Assembly: GCA_964459465.1 (NCBI GenBank)
Contig: CAYWLR010000013.1
Coordinates: 1 to 64,000 of the forward strand
Reading direction: 5' to 3'
Source: CALAMC01 sp964459465
GTDB lineage: Bacteria; Zixibacteria; MSB-5A5; GN15; PGXB01
Length of the DNA stretch: 64,000 nucleotides
The translations under genes and the position numbers were made by a program. The notes under the pieces are model-generated. The model was not told the DNA's origin and made no database searches. It worked only from the letters and a program-made list of their open reading frames with translations. This document shows, piece by piece, positions 36,562-44,657 of this stretch. Each line of letters starts with the position of its first letter. The first letter of the stretch is position 1.

Positions 36562-37324
36562 GGGATGATTCCTCCTGGTCGTCCTTGGGTTTGGCCAAAT
36601 CCATACGGCGGCGAACCATCCAATTAATACCATACATGACCGCCCCCATTCCCACAAAGGCAAACGGAACGGCTTTCATCGCCAGTCTGGTTGTCGCCGG
36701 AAGTCCGATTTTGTCCAAATTGGGCTGGTAGGCCAGAAAACCCAGGTCAACGTCGGACAGGTACAGTACCGATGTGCCGCCGACTTCATACTCACCCCAG
36801 ACTTTGTCGATGTATTTGCCGGGATTATCCTTGATCTGCTGATGGGCCAGAGCGATCAGTTCGTCGCGTTCGCCGAAAATGGTCGCCCCGGTCGGGCAGA
36901 CGGCGGTGCAGGCCGGTTGCTGTCCGTCCTTTATTTTTTCGTGACAGAGGATGCACTTTCTGATATAGGGGACCGCGGAATCCCAATCATAACGGGGAAT
37001 ACCATAAGGACAGGCCATCATGCAGTAACGGCAGCCGAGGCATTTGTCGCTGTCATATATGACGGCTCCGGTTGCGGTAGTGTGAAGGGCTCCTACCGGG
37101 CAGGCCGAGGCGCAGGCCGGCTCAAGACAGTGACGGCATTGTTTGCGGACGAACCGGCCTTCCCGGGTCTGAATGATGGAAGTCCAGTTGACCGCCGAGA
37201 GGCCGTCGTTTTTCTGCCAGGTATGAGGCTCGTCGAGGCCCAGCTTGTTGGTCACCTTGCAGGCGGCCACGCATTCCAGACAGCCGATGCACTTGGTGAT
37301 ATCGGTCAGGATAGCTTTGCTCAT
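36554..37324 (-). CDS. HybA/DsrO-like ferredoxin subunit with C-terminal membrane anchor
   Basis: A 256-residue iron-sulfur protein with four cysteine clusters: CIGCLECVAAC, then CRHCLEPACASAC, CLGCRYCMMACPYG, and CILCHEK with CTAVCP. This is the usual four-cubane layout of NrfC/HybA/DsrO subunits. A single C-terminal helix (AVPFAFVGMGAVMYGINW) would anchor it. No Tat or Sec signal is visible at the N-terminus, which is odd because HybA and DsrO relatives are exported; the protein may face the cytoplasm. It overlaps the NrfD gene downstream and the NarI-like gene upstream (4 nt). Confidence 0.92.
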   Translation of the reverse strand: MSKAILTDITKCIGCLECVAACKVTNKLGLDEPHTWQKNDGLSAVNWTSIIQTREGRFVRKQCRHCLEPACASACPVGALHTTATGAVIYDSDKCLGCRYCMMACPYGIPRYDWDSAVPYIRKCILCHEKIKDGQQPACTAVCPTGATIFGERDELIALAHQQIKDNPGKYIDKVWGEYEVGGTSVLYLSDVDLGFLAYQPNLDKIGLPATTRLAMKAVPFAFVGMGAVMYGINWMVRRRMDLAKPKDDQEESSHG

Positions 37325-38025
37325 ACCGGGGCTCCTTTCTTGTTGAGCGTGGTGCAGACGGCGTCATCGGTTTCCGGCGGGAATTTCCAGGCCAGAGTGC
37401 AAATCATCTGCGACAGCGGCATGAGAACGCAGTGAGCGATTTTCGTGAACGGGATGAGAATGAATATCAGCTCGGCCGCAAGGATATGCACCAGCATGAA
37501 AAACTGATAGGTGGCCGGTGCAACGGCGGTATGGGCGCAGATAAATCCGGTCACGAAGGGCACCAGTAACAAAAGCGGCCAGAGATAATCCTGCTTTCGG
37601 CTCAAGAAACTCGACCGCGGGCTTAACAGGCGTCCCAAAAGAAGCAAGACGGCGAAGACGATGGTGCTTACGGTCAGCCAGTAGGCAACTTCATAGGGCA
37701 AAGTCAGCCAGGCGAAGCCAAGGGCGTTTTCCCATAGTCGGACGTGAGCATAAAGAAATATCGGCACGACCAGCAGACCGATATGAAACAATATCGAAAA
37801 AATGGAATAAAACGGCCGGTTGTTTAAAATGCGCTTGACCGGGAACAGCCATTCCAGTCCCCGTGATATAACCAGTTTCCAGGGGATGGTTTTATCACCC
37901 GCCCGGCGCCAGGCCTGCCAGGCCGCAAATATATCCAGAAGGAAAATTCGGGCCAAACCGAGTATCAGGACCGCCAGCGACAGGCGAAACAGCGGCCCTT
38001 TGGCAAATGATAAATATGCCTCCAT
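37321..38025 (-). CDS. NarI/DsrM/HmcE-like cytochrome b membrane subunit
   Basis: A 234-residue protein with about five to six membrane helices. It resembles the gamma subunit of nitrate reductase and its DsrM/HmcE relatives: an early SLAVLILGLARIFLLDIF helix, then YSIFSILFHIGLLVVPIFLYAHVRLWE with a likely heme-ligating His, and a late FMLVHILAAELIFILIPFTKIAHCVL with further His. It would carry heme b and exchange electrons with quinone. It overlaps the ferredoxin gene by 4 nt and follows the HdrD-like gene by 2 nt, so the four redox subunits are translated together. Confidence 0.9.
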   Translation of the reverse strand: MEAYLSFAKGPLFRLSLAVLILGLARIFLLDIFAAWQAWRRAGDKTIPWKLVISRGLEWLFPVKRILNNRPFYSIFSILFHIGLLVVPIFLYAHVRLWENALGFAWLTLPYEVAYWLTVSTIVFAVLLLLGRLLSPRSSFLSRKQDYLWPLLLLVPFVTGFICAHTAVAPATYQFFMLVHILAAELIFILIPFTKIAHCVLMPLSQMICTLAWKFPPETDDAVCTTLNKKGAPV

Positions 38026-38027
38026 TT

Positions 38028-39491
38028 TTATTGCGACTCCTCTTTGTTTTCATCCGGTGATTTCACTTTAAGCGATTCATCGAATATGATGGCTTTATAC
38101 AGCAGGTCGTGCAGACCGACCACTTCGCAGTCGATACCCTGGTCCTCGACCAGCTCGCGCAACTGCTTTTTGCAGTTGGCGCAGGGGGCCACCAGTATTT
38201 TGCATCCCGCCTTGCGGATCTGATCGGCCTTGAGCTTGCCGCCGACGGTTGTACGGTACGGCCGGATTTCGTCGATGGAAACCGTGCCCCCGCCCCCGCC
38301 GCAACAGATATTGTCTTCACCCGATGGCGTCATCTCGATGTAGTTCTTGCAGATGGCTTTAAGCAGGTCACGCGGCTGATCGATAATCCAGCGCTGGCGG
38401 GCAATATTGCAGGGATCGTGGTAGGACACTTTTTCGGTGATGACATCGGGATCGAATTTAAGGCGTCCTTCTTTCCAGGCCCGATGCGTGTATTCCATGA
38501 TATTAATGACGGGATAAGCGTCTTTGCCGCCGCAGTATGCCGGCAGGAAGTACTTGGCCGACCGCGAGGCGTGACCGCATTCGCCGATCAGGACTTTCCT
38601 GGCTTTAAGACGGCGCGTTTCGGCGTCGATTTTTTTGACCACCCGCTCCAGAATCCGATCGCTGTAAAAGAGACCATAATTGATGCCGTCGTAATAGCCG
38701 GTGCCGATGGTCCAGGAATCGCCGGTGGCGGTGAACACCGCGGCGACGCCCATGAGCGTTTCGGCTTCCATCAGAAAGTCGCTAACAGCGGGGAAAAAGG
38801 CATATTCGACACTTTCGACGTCTATCGGGAATTTAATGACGACGCCCTTTTCTTCGAGCATGTCGTCCTGTAGAAATTCCAGCGTGTCAGCCAAAGCCGG
38901 AACCGGGATAGCCGAGGTATTGCCGGTAGTCCCTTCGAGCTGTTCGCGGGTACTGACCACCAGGGCGCGCGGGGAAATGCCGATTTCGCTTAAAATATAA
39001 CGGCCCAGATGAGTGATCAGGCCATGATCTATGCCCGATGGGCACTCCAGCGAGCAGCGGCGGCAGGCGGTACAATTCCAGAAACTCTCCGCCATCTCCA
39101 TTATTTTATCATCGGTCAGATAATCATTGTCGCCGATATGACCGCGCAGGACGCCGCCCATTGTGAAATAGCGGCGATAGACACCCATAAGCAATTCGGA
39201 GCGGTAGCAGGGGATGTCTTTTGGGTCGCCCGTCGCCTGATATACCTGGCAGGTAGTGGCGCAACGCGAGCATTTGGCGCTCATGCGGATGAAATGATCC
39301 AGAGCCATCTGGTAGTTGGAATGCTTCAATATGGCCGCGAAGGCTTCGAGAAAACGGCGTGGACGGTCGATGACATTGTAATCCTCGACATGATAGCGCA
39401 CGTCCAGCTTCTGTTTTTCGACCACCTCCGGCTTTTTGGTTGGTTTGAAGGCCCGCTGTCGTTCTTCGGGCGTGATCGGTCGTGTTTTCAT
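38028..39491 (-). CDS. HdrD/DsrK/HmcF-like iron-sulfur protein with CCG domains
   Basis: A 487-residue cytoplasmic protein. Two 4Fe-4S sites lie near the N-terminal part (CSRCATTC with a later CYRSE, and CTACRRCSLECPSG). The C-terminal half carries the cysteine-rich CCG signature seen in HdrB/HdrD/DsrK: HDPCNIARQ, then NICCGGGGG, then APCANCKK. These ligate the special 4Fe-4S centre that handles thiol-disulfide chemistry. With the NarI-like, ferredoxin and NrfD genes that follow, this makes a DsrMKJOP/Hmc-type transmembrane complex linking quinone to a cytoplasmic thiol couple. No sulfite reductase gene is in the window. Confidence 0.93.
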   Translation of the reverse strand: MKTRPITPEERQRAFKPTKKPEVVEKQKLDVRYHVEDYNVIDRPRRFLEAFAAILKHSNYQMALDHFIRMSAKCSRCATTCQVYQATGDPKDIPCYRSELLMGVYRRYFTMGGVLRGHIGDNDYLTDDKIMEMAESFWNCTACRRCSLECPSGIDHGLITHLGRYILSEIGISPRALVVSTREQLEGTTGNTSAIPVPALADTLEFLQDDMLEEKGVVIKFPIDVESVEYAFFPAVSDFLMEAETLMGVAAVFTATGDSWTIGTGYYDGINYGLFYSDRILERVVKKIDAETRRLKARKVLIGECGHASRSAKYFLPAYCGGKDAYPVINIMEYTHRAWKEGRLKFDPDVITEKVSYHDPCNIARQRWIIDQPRDLLKAICKNYIEMTPSGEDNICCGGGGGTVSIDEIRPYRTTVGGKLKADQIRKAGCKILVAPCANCKKQLRELVEDQGIDCEVVGLHDLLYKAIIFDESLKVKSPDENKEESQ

Positions 39492-39530
39492 TTATTCTCC
39501 GTCGTATCTCAATTATTTTTGTCTTGTGTA

Positions 39531-40292
39531 TCAAATATCCGTTAACATGTTCAGTTTTTCATGGCCGGCAATGGGGCGGTTCAGCAACGGCACCCCCCGA
39601 CCGGAATGCACTTTCATCCCTATTTGTCCGGGATCAAAATTCAAATAATCGATATTGTATTCCCGGCAACGTTCGGCGGCCGTTTCATTGCACGGACAGA
39701 CATAGACCCGTGCATTATATTCGTTTTTGGCGCAGAAATGGAATTCCCGGATTTCCTGGTCGACGCGGTATGTGTGCGCCCCGCAACATATCGCCGCCTT
39801 GATAGGTTTGCCGCACTCCGGACAGACTATTTCCGCCACCAAATCGATTAGAAATGAATCCTGCCCCGGTCCGGGGCGAACCGCAAATCCATGGTTTTCG
39901 AATACGGTTTTTGTCCAGTTAACCAGTTCTCTTAAGGGGATATTATGCGTACGGGCATTGATAACAGGGCGAAACCTGTCCGGCCTGATCCAACCCTCAA
40001 GATACCCCTGGAGCGCTTCGTCCAATTCCATACTGACATCGGACATCAATTCGATATGCATGGTGTAAAGCAAATCGCGGTAAAAAACACCAATACCGTT
40101 GCAAATAAGGGTGTCTATATCATGAAGTCGAATAAGGCGAATTCTTCGAAAGCCACCCTCTCCGGAACAGGCTATTTGTTTGCGGGATATAATCTTACTA
40201 TCATCAAGAACAATTAATTCGAATTTGGAAGCCACCTCAAAACAGGGGGCGATGTTGCCATTTAAATCAGGTATAAGAATTCTTTGGCCCAT
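39531..40292 (-). CDS. NifX/dinitrogenase-cofactor-like domain protein with Cys-rich C-terminus
   Basis: A 253-residue protein. The first roughly 105 residues match the NifX/NafY-like fold (RILIPDLNGNIAPCFEVASKFELIVLDD, then DIDTLICNGIGVFYRDLLYTMHIE). The rest adds a zinc-ribbon-like region (CPECGKPIKAAICCGAH) and more cysteines (HFCAKNEYN, VYVCPCNETAAERC). Such proteins bind iron-sulfur or molybdenum cofactors or serve as regulators; no nitrogenase is present here. It is the first gene after the sigma-54 promoter at 40308-40323 and is followed 39 nt later by the HdrD-like gene. The ATG at 40292 has no clear ribosome site and an unusually short predicted leader. Confidence 0.75.
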   Translation of the reverse strand: MGQRILIPDLNGNIAPCFEVASKFELIVLDDSKIISRKQIACSGEGGFRRIRLIRLHDIDTLICNGIGVFYRDLLYTMHIELMSDVSMELDEALQGYLEGWIRPDRFRPVINARTHNIPLRELVNWTKTVFENHGFAVRPGPGQDSFLIDLVAEIVCPECGKPIKAAICCGAHTYRVDQEIREFHFCAKNEYNARVYVCPCNETAAERCREYNIDYLNFDPGQIGMKVHSGRGVPLLNRPIAGHEKLNMLTDI

Positions 40293-40307
40293 TTGGTTGC
40301 ATCAATA

Positions 40308-40323
40308 AGCATCGGCTGTGCCA
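40308..40323 (-). promoter_or_regulatory. Sigma-54 (-24/-12) promoter of the redox operon
   Basis: On the minus strand the bases read TGGCACAGCCGATGCT, matching TGGCAC-N5-TTGC with the GG and GC pairs at the correct 11-nt spacing (one mismatch in TTGC). The predicted transcript would begin about 12 nt further, near 40297, only about 5 nt before the ATG of the NifX-like gene. Confidence 0.75.
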
Positions 40324-40387
40324 TATTGCGAATATTAATTTAATATTATATCTTATAATAAGATACGAAAATGACAGGACAAGTTAG

Positions 40388-40406
40388 TGTTGCGATTTAT
40401 GCAACA
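40388..40406 (-). promoter_or_regulatory. Activator-binding palindrome 1 (TGTTGC-N7-GCAACA)
   Basis: A perfect inverted repeat with 6-bp arms and a 7-nt centre, about 65-98 nt upstream of the -24/-12 promoter, where sigma-54 activators bind. A further half site TGCAACA lies at 40418-40424. Confidence 0.75.
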
Positions 40407-40431
40407 TTATTTGTATCTGCAACATGATAAG

Positions 40432-40456
40432 TGTTGCATTTACAAATTATGCAACA
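40432..40456 (-). promoter_or_regulatory. Activator-binding palindrome 2 (TGTTGCAT-N9-ATGCAACA)
   Basis: An inverted repeat with perfect 8-bp arms (40432-40439 and 40449-40456) directly abutting the stop codon of the activator gene. It shares its TGTTGC/GCAACA core with palindrome 1, 44 nt away, as expected for cooperative enhancer sites. Confidence 0.75.
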
Positions 40457-41818
40457 TCAGGATTCGATAATATCAGGAGAGTCTATATTATATTTTTTTA
40501 GTTTCCGCCACAGCGTTGTGCGGTGAATTCCGAGTTCGGAGGCCGTTTTAGAAATATTGCCCCGGTTGCGCCCCAGAACCGTGAGCAGAAGATTATATTC
40601 ATCCATCACCTGCGAGATAGGTGTCAGGGGATGATGCTGGTTGGGAGCGATATCAATGGCCGTCTGAACCAGTTCGGTGGGGAGATGCTCTTTTTGAATG
40701 ATGCTTCCCCGGCACAGGACAAAACCGTATTCGATAATATTTTCCAGCTCACGGATATTGCCGGGGAAATCATGGCGCATAAGAATCTGCATGACCTCGG
40801 GTGACACGCTCATAATTCTTTTGCCGGTGCGGGCATTGAATTTTTTTATGAAATTGTCAACCAGATAGGGAATATCTTCGCGCCGTTTGGTCAACGGGGG
40901 CAGTTCGAATTTAACCACCGCCAGCCGAAAATACAGATCATCGCGAAACTTGGCTTGGGCAACCAGTTGTTTTAAGTCTTTATTGGTTGCCGCCACGACC
41001 CGGATATCGACTTTCACGGGTTTGGTCGAGCCGAGCGGTTCGTATTCGCGCTCCTGCAACAATCGCAGCAGTTTGACCTGCGTGGACATGGGCAGTTCGC
41101 CGATTTCATCGAAAAAGACCGTCCCACCCTCGGCGTTGGCCAGTTTACCTCGTTTGTCCTGTTTGGCATCGGTGAAGGCTCCTTTGACATAGCCAAACAG
41201 TTCCGATTCGAACAACTGTGCCGGCAGGGTGCCGCAATTGATGACCACGTGCGGCATATTTTTACGGGGACTTAGACTATGAATGGCCCGCGCAAACAGC
41301 TCTTTGCCGGACCCCGACGGCCCTTGAATCAGGACGGTGCTTTCGGACTCGGCGATGTCGGGCATAATTTCGAACAACTTATGAATTTCCGGGCTTTTGG
41401 AGATAATGTCTTCGAGTGAATATTTGCTGGTCAGCTCTTTGCGCAATTGCTCCAGCGCTGAAAGATCGCGAAAGGTCTCGACCGCCCCCAGAACCTTGCC
41501 GCTGTCGTCACGCAGGATGGCCGTGGAAATGCTTATGGGGATTCTTTCGCCGCCGGCGGTGATGATATTGACGGGCCGGTCGATGGACTGGTTGCCGGTT
41601 TGAAGGGTTTGTTGTAACAGGCAATTTTCACAAATATCGGAGTGGAAAATATCGCTGCACGGTCGCCCGATTGCTTTGCCGGCCGGGATGCCGGTGATTT
41701 TTTCAGCGGCCCGGTTGAAGCTGGTAATGATACGATTGCTATCCACCGTGAAGACACCATCGGCGATGGAGCTTAAAATCACTTTGAAGAATTTCAGATT
41801 TTCGGTGCTGTCGTTCAT
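40457..41818 (-). CDS. PAS-containing sigma-54 activator, likely regulator of the redox operon
   Basis: A 453-residue activator. An N-terminal PAS domain (about 10-120) contains Cys54, Cys63 and Cys66 (GRPCSDIFHSDICENC), comparable to the motif in the kinase at 32790. The AAA+ domain follows with Walker A GPSGSGKE (166-173), GAFTDA (213-218) and Walker B VFFDEIGE (234-241). The C-terminus is a Fis-type helix-turn-helix (NISKTASELGIHRTTLWRKLKKY). It lies directly upstream of, and in the same direction as, the NifX-like/redox operon; the intergenic DNA holds two palindromes and a sigma-54 promoter, so it probably switches that operon in response to a redox or metal cue. Confidence 0.93.
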   Translation of the reverse strand: MNDSTENLKFFKVILSSIADGVFTVDSNRIITSFNRAAEKITGIPAGKAIGRPCSDIFHSDICENCLLQQTLQTGNQSIDRPVNIITAGGERIPISISTAILRDDSGKVLGAVETFRDLSALEQLRKELTSKYSLEDIISKSPEIHKLFEIMPDIAESESTVLIQGPSGSGKELFARAIHSLSPRKNMPHVVINCGTLPAQLFESELFGYVKGAFTDAKQDKRGKLANAEGGTVFFDEIGELPMSTQVKLLRLLQEREYEPLGSTKPVKVDIRVVAATNKDLKQLVAQAKFRDDLYFRLAVVKFELPPLTKRREDIPYLVDNFIKKFNARTGKRIMSVSPEVMQILMRHDFPGNIRELENIIEYGFVLCRGSIIQKEHLPTELVQTAIDIAPNQHHPLTPISQVMDEYNLLLTVLGRNRGNISKTASELGIHRTTLWRKLKKYNIDSPDIIES

Positions 41819-42028
41819 AACCCCTTATCAGTCTTTCGGAGCAGTCCACCCAACGTTATACGATTATAATCAGCAAGGCGGGCATTTTCAAGGTCTTTTG
41901 GGGTATTATTATTCCGCCTTATAATATTATGAGCGCGCAAAATAAACATCATGACGGTGTTGATTTTTATCAAATCAATGGCTAATGTGTTATCGTTGTG
42001 CCGAATAATTGCACGTGGAGAAATCTCG

Positions 42029-43015
42029 ATGAAAGCTATGGTATTAAATAGCATTGGGCGCCCGCTGGAAGCGGCCGACATATCCGTCCCCGTTCCGCAC
42101 AAAGGACAACTTCTTTTAAAAGTCCGCGCCTGCGGCATTTGTCGCACCGATTTGCACGTCGTGGACGGCGAGTTGACCGAGCCAAAGCTGCCGCTGGTGC
42201 CGGGGCATCAGATTGTCGGGGTGGTCGCAGATGTTTCGCAGACAAGCGGCAAATTCAAGAAAGGCGACCGGGTTGGCGTTCCCTGGCTGGGATTCAGTTG
42301 TGGCGAGTGCGAATTCTGCAGGTCAGACCGTGAGAATTTGTGTGATTTTGCCCGCTATACGGGGTATCAAATCAACGGCGGCTTTGCCGAATATTGTGTC
42401 GCCGACGAGCGCTTCTGTTTTCCGATACCGGAAGGTTATCCTGATTTGCAGGCGGCGCCGCTTTTATGCGCCGGGCTGATCGGTTATCGCTCGTATCGGA
42501 TGACCGGGTCGGCTCGGACAATCGGTTTTTATGGTTTCGGGGCGGCGGCACATATTTTGATCCAAGTGGCAATATTTGAAGGCCGCGACATTTTCGCTTT
42601 TACCCGCGAAGGGGACGTCGAAAGTCAGAATTTTGCCCGACAGCTGGGGGCCGTCTGGTCCGGTTCATCCGAGCAAATCCCGCCGGAACCGCTGGACGCC
42701 GCCATAATTTTCGCCCCGGTCGGACAACTTTTACCTTTAGCTCTAAAAGCGGTTAAGAAGGGCGGAATTGTGGTTTGCGCCGGAATTTACATGAGTGATA
42801 TCCCGTCGTTTCCGTATTCGATACTTTGGGAAGAGCGTTCGATCAAGTCGGTGGCCAATCTCACCCGTCGCGACGGGGAAGAATTCCTGGCGCTGGCGCC
42901 GACGGTTCCAGTCAAAACCGAAGTCCATCCGTACCCGCTTGAAAAGGTCAATGAAGCGCTCGATGATTTGCGGCACGGGCGTTTCAATGGCGCGGCGGTG
43001 ATTTTAGTAGAATAG
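42029..43015 (+). CDS. Zinc-dependent alcohol dehydrogenase (MDR family)
   Basis: A 328-residue protein. The ATG at 42029 follows GTGGAG; the frame is open from 41951 but earlier starts lack homology. The catalytic zinc site is visible as CGICRTDLH with PGHQIVG (Gln where Glu is usual), and the structural zinc site as CGECEFCRSDRENLC. The Rossmann region is TIGFYGFGAAAHILIQVA. It matches AdhA-type enzymes that interconvert alcohols and aldehydes with NAD(P). It is divergent from the sigma-54 activator, with 210 empty nt between them, and convergent with the dockerin protein gene. Confidence 0.92.
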   Translation: MKAMVLNSIGRPLEAADISVPVPHKGQLLLKVRACGICRTDLHVVDGELTEPKLPLVPGHQIVGVVADVSQTSGKFKKGDRVGVPWLGFSCGECEFCRSDRENLCDFARYTGYQINGGFAEYCVADERFCFPIPEGYPDLQAAPLLCAGLIGYRSYRMTGSARTIGFYGFGAAAHILIQVAIFEGRDIFAFTREGDVESQNFARQLGAVWSGSSEQIPPEPLDAAIIFAPVGQLLPLALKAVKKGGIVVCAGIYMSDIPSFPYSILWEERSIKSVANLTRRDGEEFLALAPTVPVKTEVHPYPLEKVNEALDDLRHGRFNGAAVILVE

Positions 43016-43034
43016 CTTTCGTGGTTACAAATTT

Positions 43035-44516
43035 TCAGGGACAAACCGGGGCCGGGCCACGCGGGTCATCATACAAAAAGGCAATCAGGCGCAGAATATC
43101 CTTAAGGTTTATAATTCCGTCACCGTTGGCGTCTCCCGCGGCCAGAGGAACCGGGGGCGGACCGGGCGGATCGTTGTATATATATGAGATAAGGTAGATA
43201 ATATCCAAAACGTTATAAATCCAGTTGCCGTCGGCGTCGCCGCACACATAACCGTTATCGAAAATTTTAACCGGCATTATTACGATCGTCGTATCCAGTA
43301 AATCATGGGCCAGGATTTCCAGGCTGTCATGCAGTCCGGCATGTATCGTTTTGGGCGTCCATGCAAAGGTGGCCTCATAAAAACCGTTGTCGATATTATA
43401 GCCGTTATAGGTCAGCACGGCTCCATCAGGAAATTTGCGGCCCGAAATGAAAACTTCATCACCGTCGGTATCGACGGCAAATACTTTGAATACCAATAAC
43501 TGCTCGATGAGCCCGTTTTTATCAGATGTGCCATAAAGCACGGGCGGGACATTCTGACTGCCGAGATACATATAGCCGCCGACGAAAATATTGGAACTTA
43601 AGCCGGAGGCGGTGTTGGTGACATAAATATCGACCGCGCCCTGCGTCCCCGGCGGGGTACGGCCGGTAATTTCGAACGGAGAGACGATAACGACATCTGA
43701 CAGATATCCTGCCCCGATAGCAACGATGACGCCGTCGGGATCGAAGCCGGAGCCCGATATGGTCACCTCTGTTCCTCCGGAGACGGGTCCGGACGCAGGC
43801 ATAATGGCGACTATAACGGGTGCCATCACCATCGAGGAATTGACCGATACAATTTCGGAATGAGTCCCGAGCGTTCCCGCGGCGTTTTGGGCGATAAAGA
43901 GGTAGTCATAGTTATTGGTTCCATCCACTTCATCGTCGATATAAAAACCACACTCGACACCCGGATTGGAAAGATTTCCCGACGGATCATCAATGCGATA
44001 GAACGATCCGGCGGATATTGCAAGACGACGGTAAATATGATAAGTATGATCTGGCAGGGTATTCCAGCCCAACAGGACTTTGCCGTTGTTCGGAACGAGG
44101 GCATATAAATTTTCGACGGTGGACGGCCAATCGACAGTCGCCAGCTCTATGTCCTCCTGCTGAAAAGAATTATTCGGGATCAACCCGTCAAGTACAAACC
44201 CTTCGCCGTTATTGATATTGAAAAAGCGGTACTGATATGGCTGATCCGCCGATTCATCGAGATAATTCTGGAAATCATCAAACCAGTTGCCGTTATCATA
44301 ACCGGCCCCGATCGACGATTCCGTTCGTATTTCATTGTCATTGCCGCCGATATAGCCAAAGAAGTTTATTTCACCGTTGGCCGGAATTGTCTGGTCAGAA
44401 TTCTTAACGGCTCCGAAAATAGAACCCTGGGCCATGACCGATGATATGGCCACCGATTCCAATGTAACCAGCGCCACAATTATGAGTGCGATTTTTAATC
44501 GTTCATCTATAGGCAA
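43035..44516 (-). CDS. Secreted protein with IPT/TIG domain and dockerin-like C-terminus
   Basis: A 493-residue secreted protein. Signal peptide (IALIIVALVTLESVAISSVMAQG), a beta-rich region (about 30-140), a fibronectin-like stretch (VLLGWNTLPDHTYHIYRRL), an IPT/TIG domain (PASGPVSGGTEVTISGSGF, about 235-320), a cadherin-like region, and a doublet GDADGNWIYNVLDIIYLISYIYN plus GDANGDGIINLKDILRLIAFLYD at the end. No catalytic residues are evident. Likely a surface-exposed structural or binding protein in the same system as the other dockerin-tailed proteins in the window. Confidence 0.82.
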   Translation of the reverse strand: MPIDERLKIALIIVALVTLESVAISSVMAQGSIFGAVKNSDQTIPANGEINFFGYIGGNDNEIRTESSIGAGYDNGNWFDDFQNYLDESADQPYQYRFFNINNGEGFVLDGLIPNNSFQQEDIELATVDWPSTVENLYALVPNNGKVLLGWNTLPDHTYHIYRRLAISAGSFYRIDDPSGNLSNPGVECGFYIDDEVDGTNNYDYLFIAQNAAGTLGTHSEIVSVNSSMVMAPVIVAIMPASGPVSGGTEVTISGSGFDPDGVIVAIGAGYLSDVVIVSPFEITGRTPPGTQGAVDIYVTNTASGLSSNIFVGGYMYLGSQNVPPVLYGTSDKNGLIEQLLVFKVFAVDTDGDEVFISGRKFPDGAVLTYNGYNIDNGFYEATFAWTPKTIHAGLHDSLEILAHDLLDTTIVIMPVKIFDNGYVCGDADGNWIYNVLDIIYLISYIYNDPPGPPPVPLAAGDANGDGIINLKDILRLIAFLYDDPRGPAPVCP

Positions 44517-44657
44517 CGGCTGACTCCTGCCAATAACTACGAGAATGGCGGTTAAACCGGCAATATTACGGTTCTAAATATATTTTCGGTCAGTAAACGA
44601 GGGGCTTAATTATAAGCCTGAAGAAATATATAAGACAACACTCCGATTGGCGCCCGA

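Noticed and set aside
39531..40292. Nitrogenase accessory gene (nifX or nafY) as evidence of nitrogen fixation
   Set aside because: Only the fold is shared; the extra Cys-rich C-terminus and absence of any nif gene nearby argue against a nitrogenase role.
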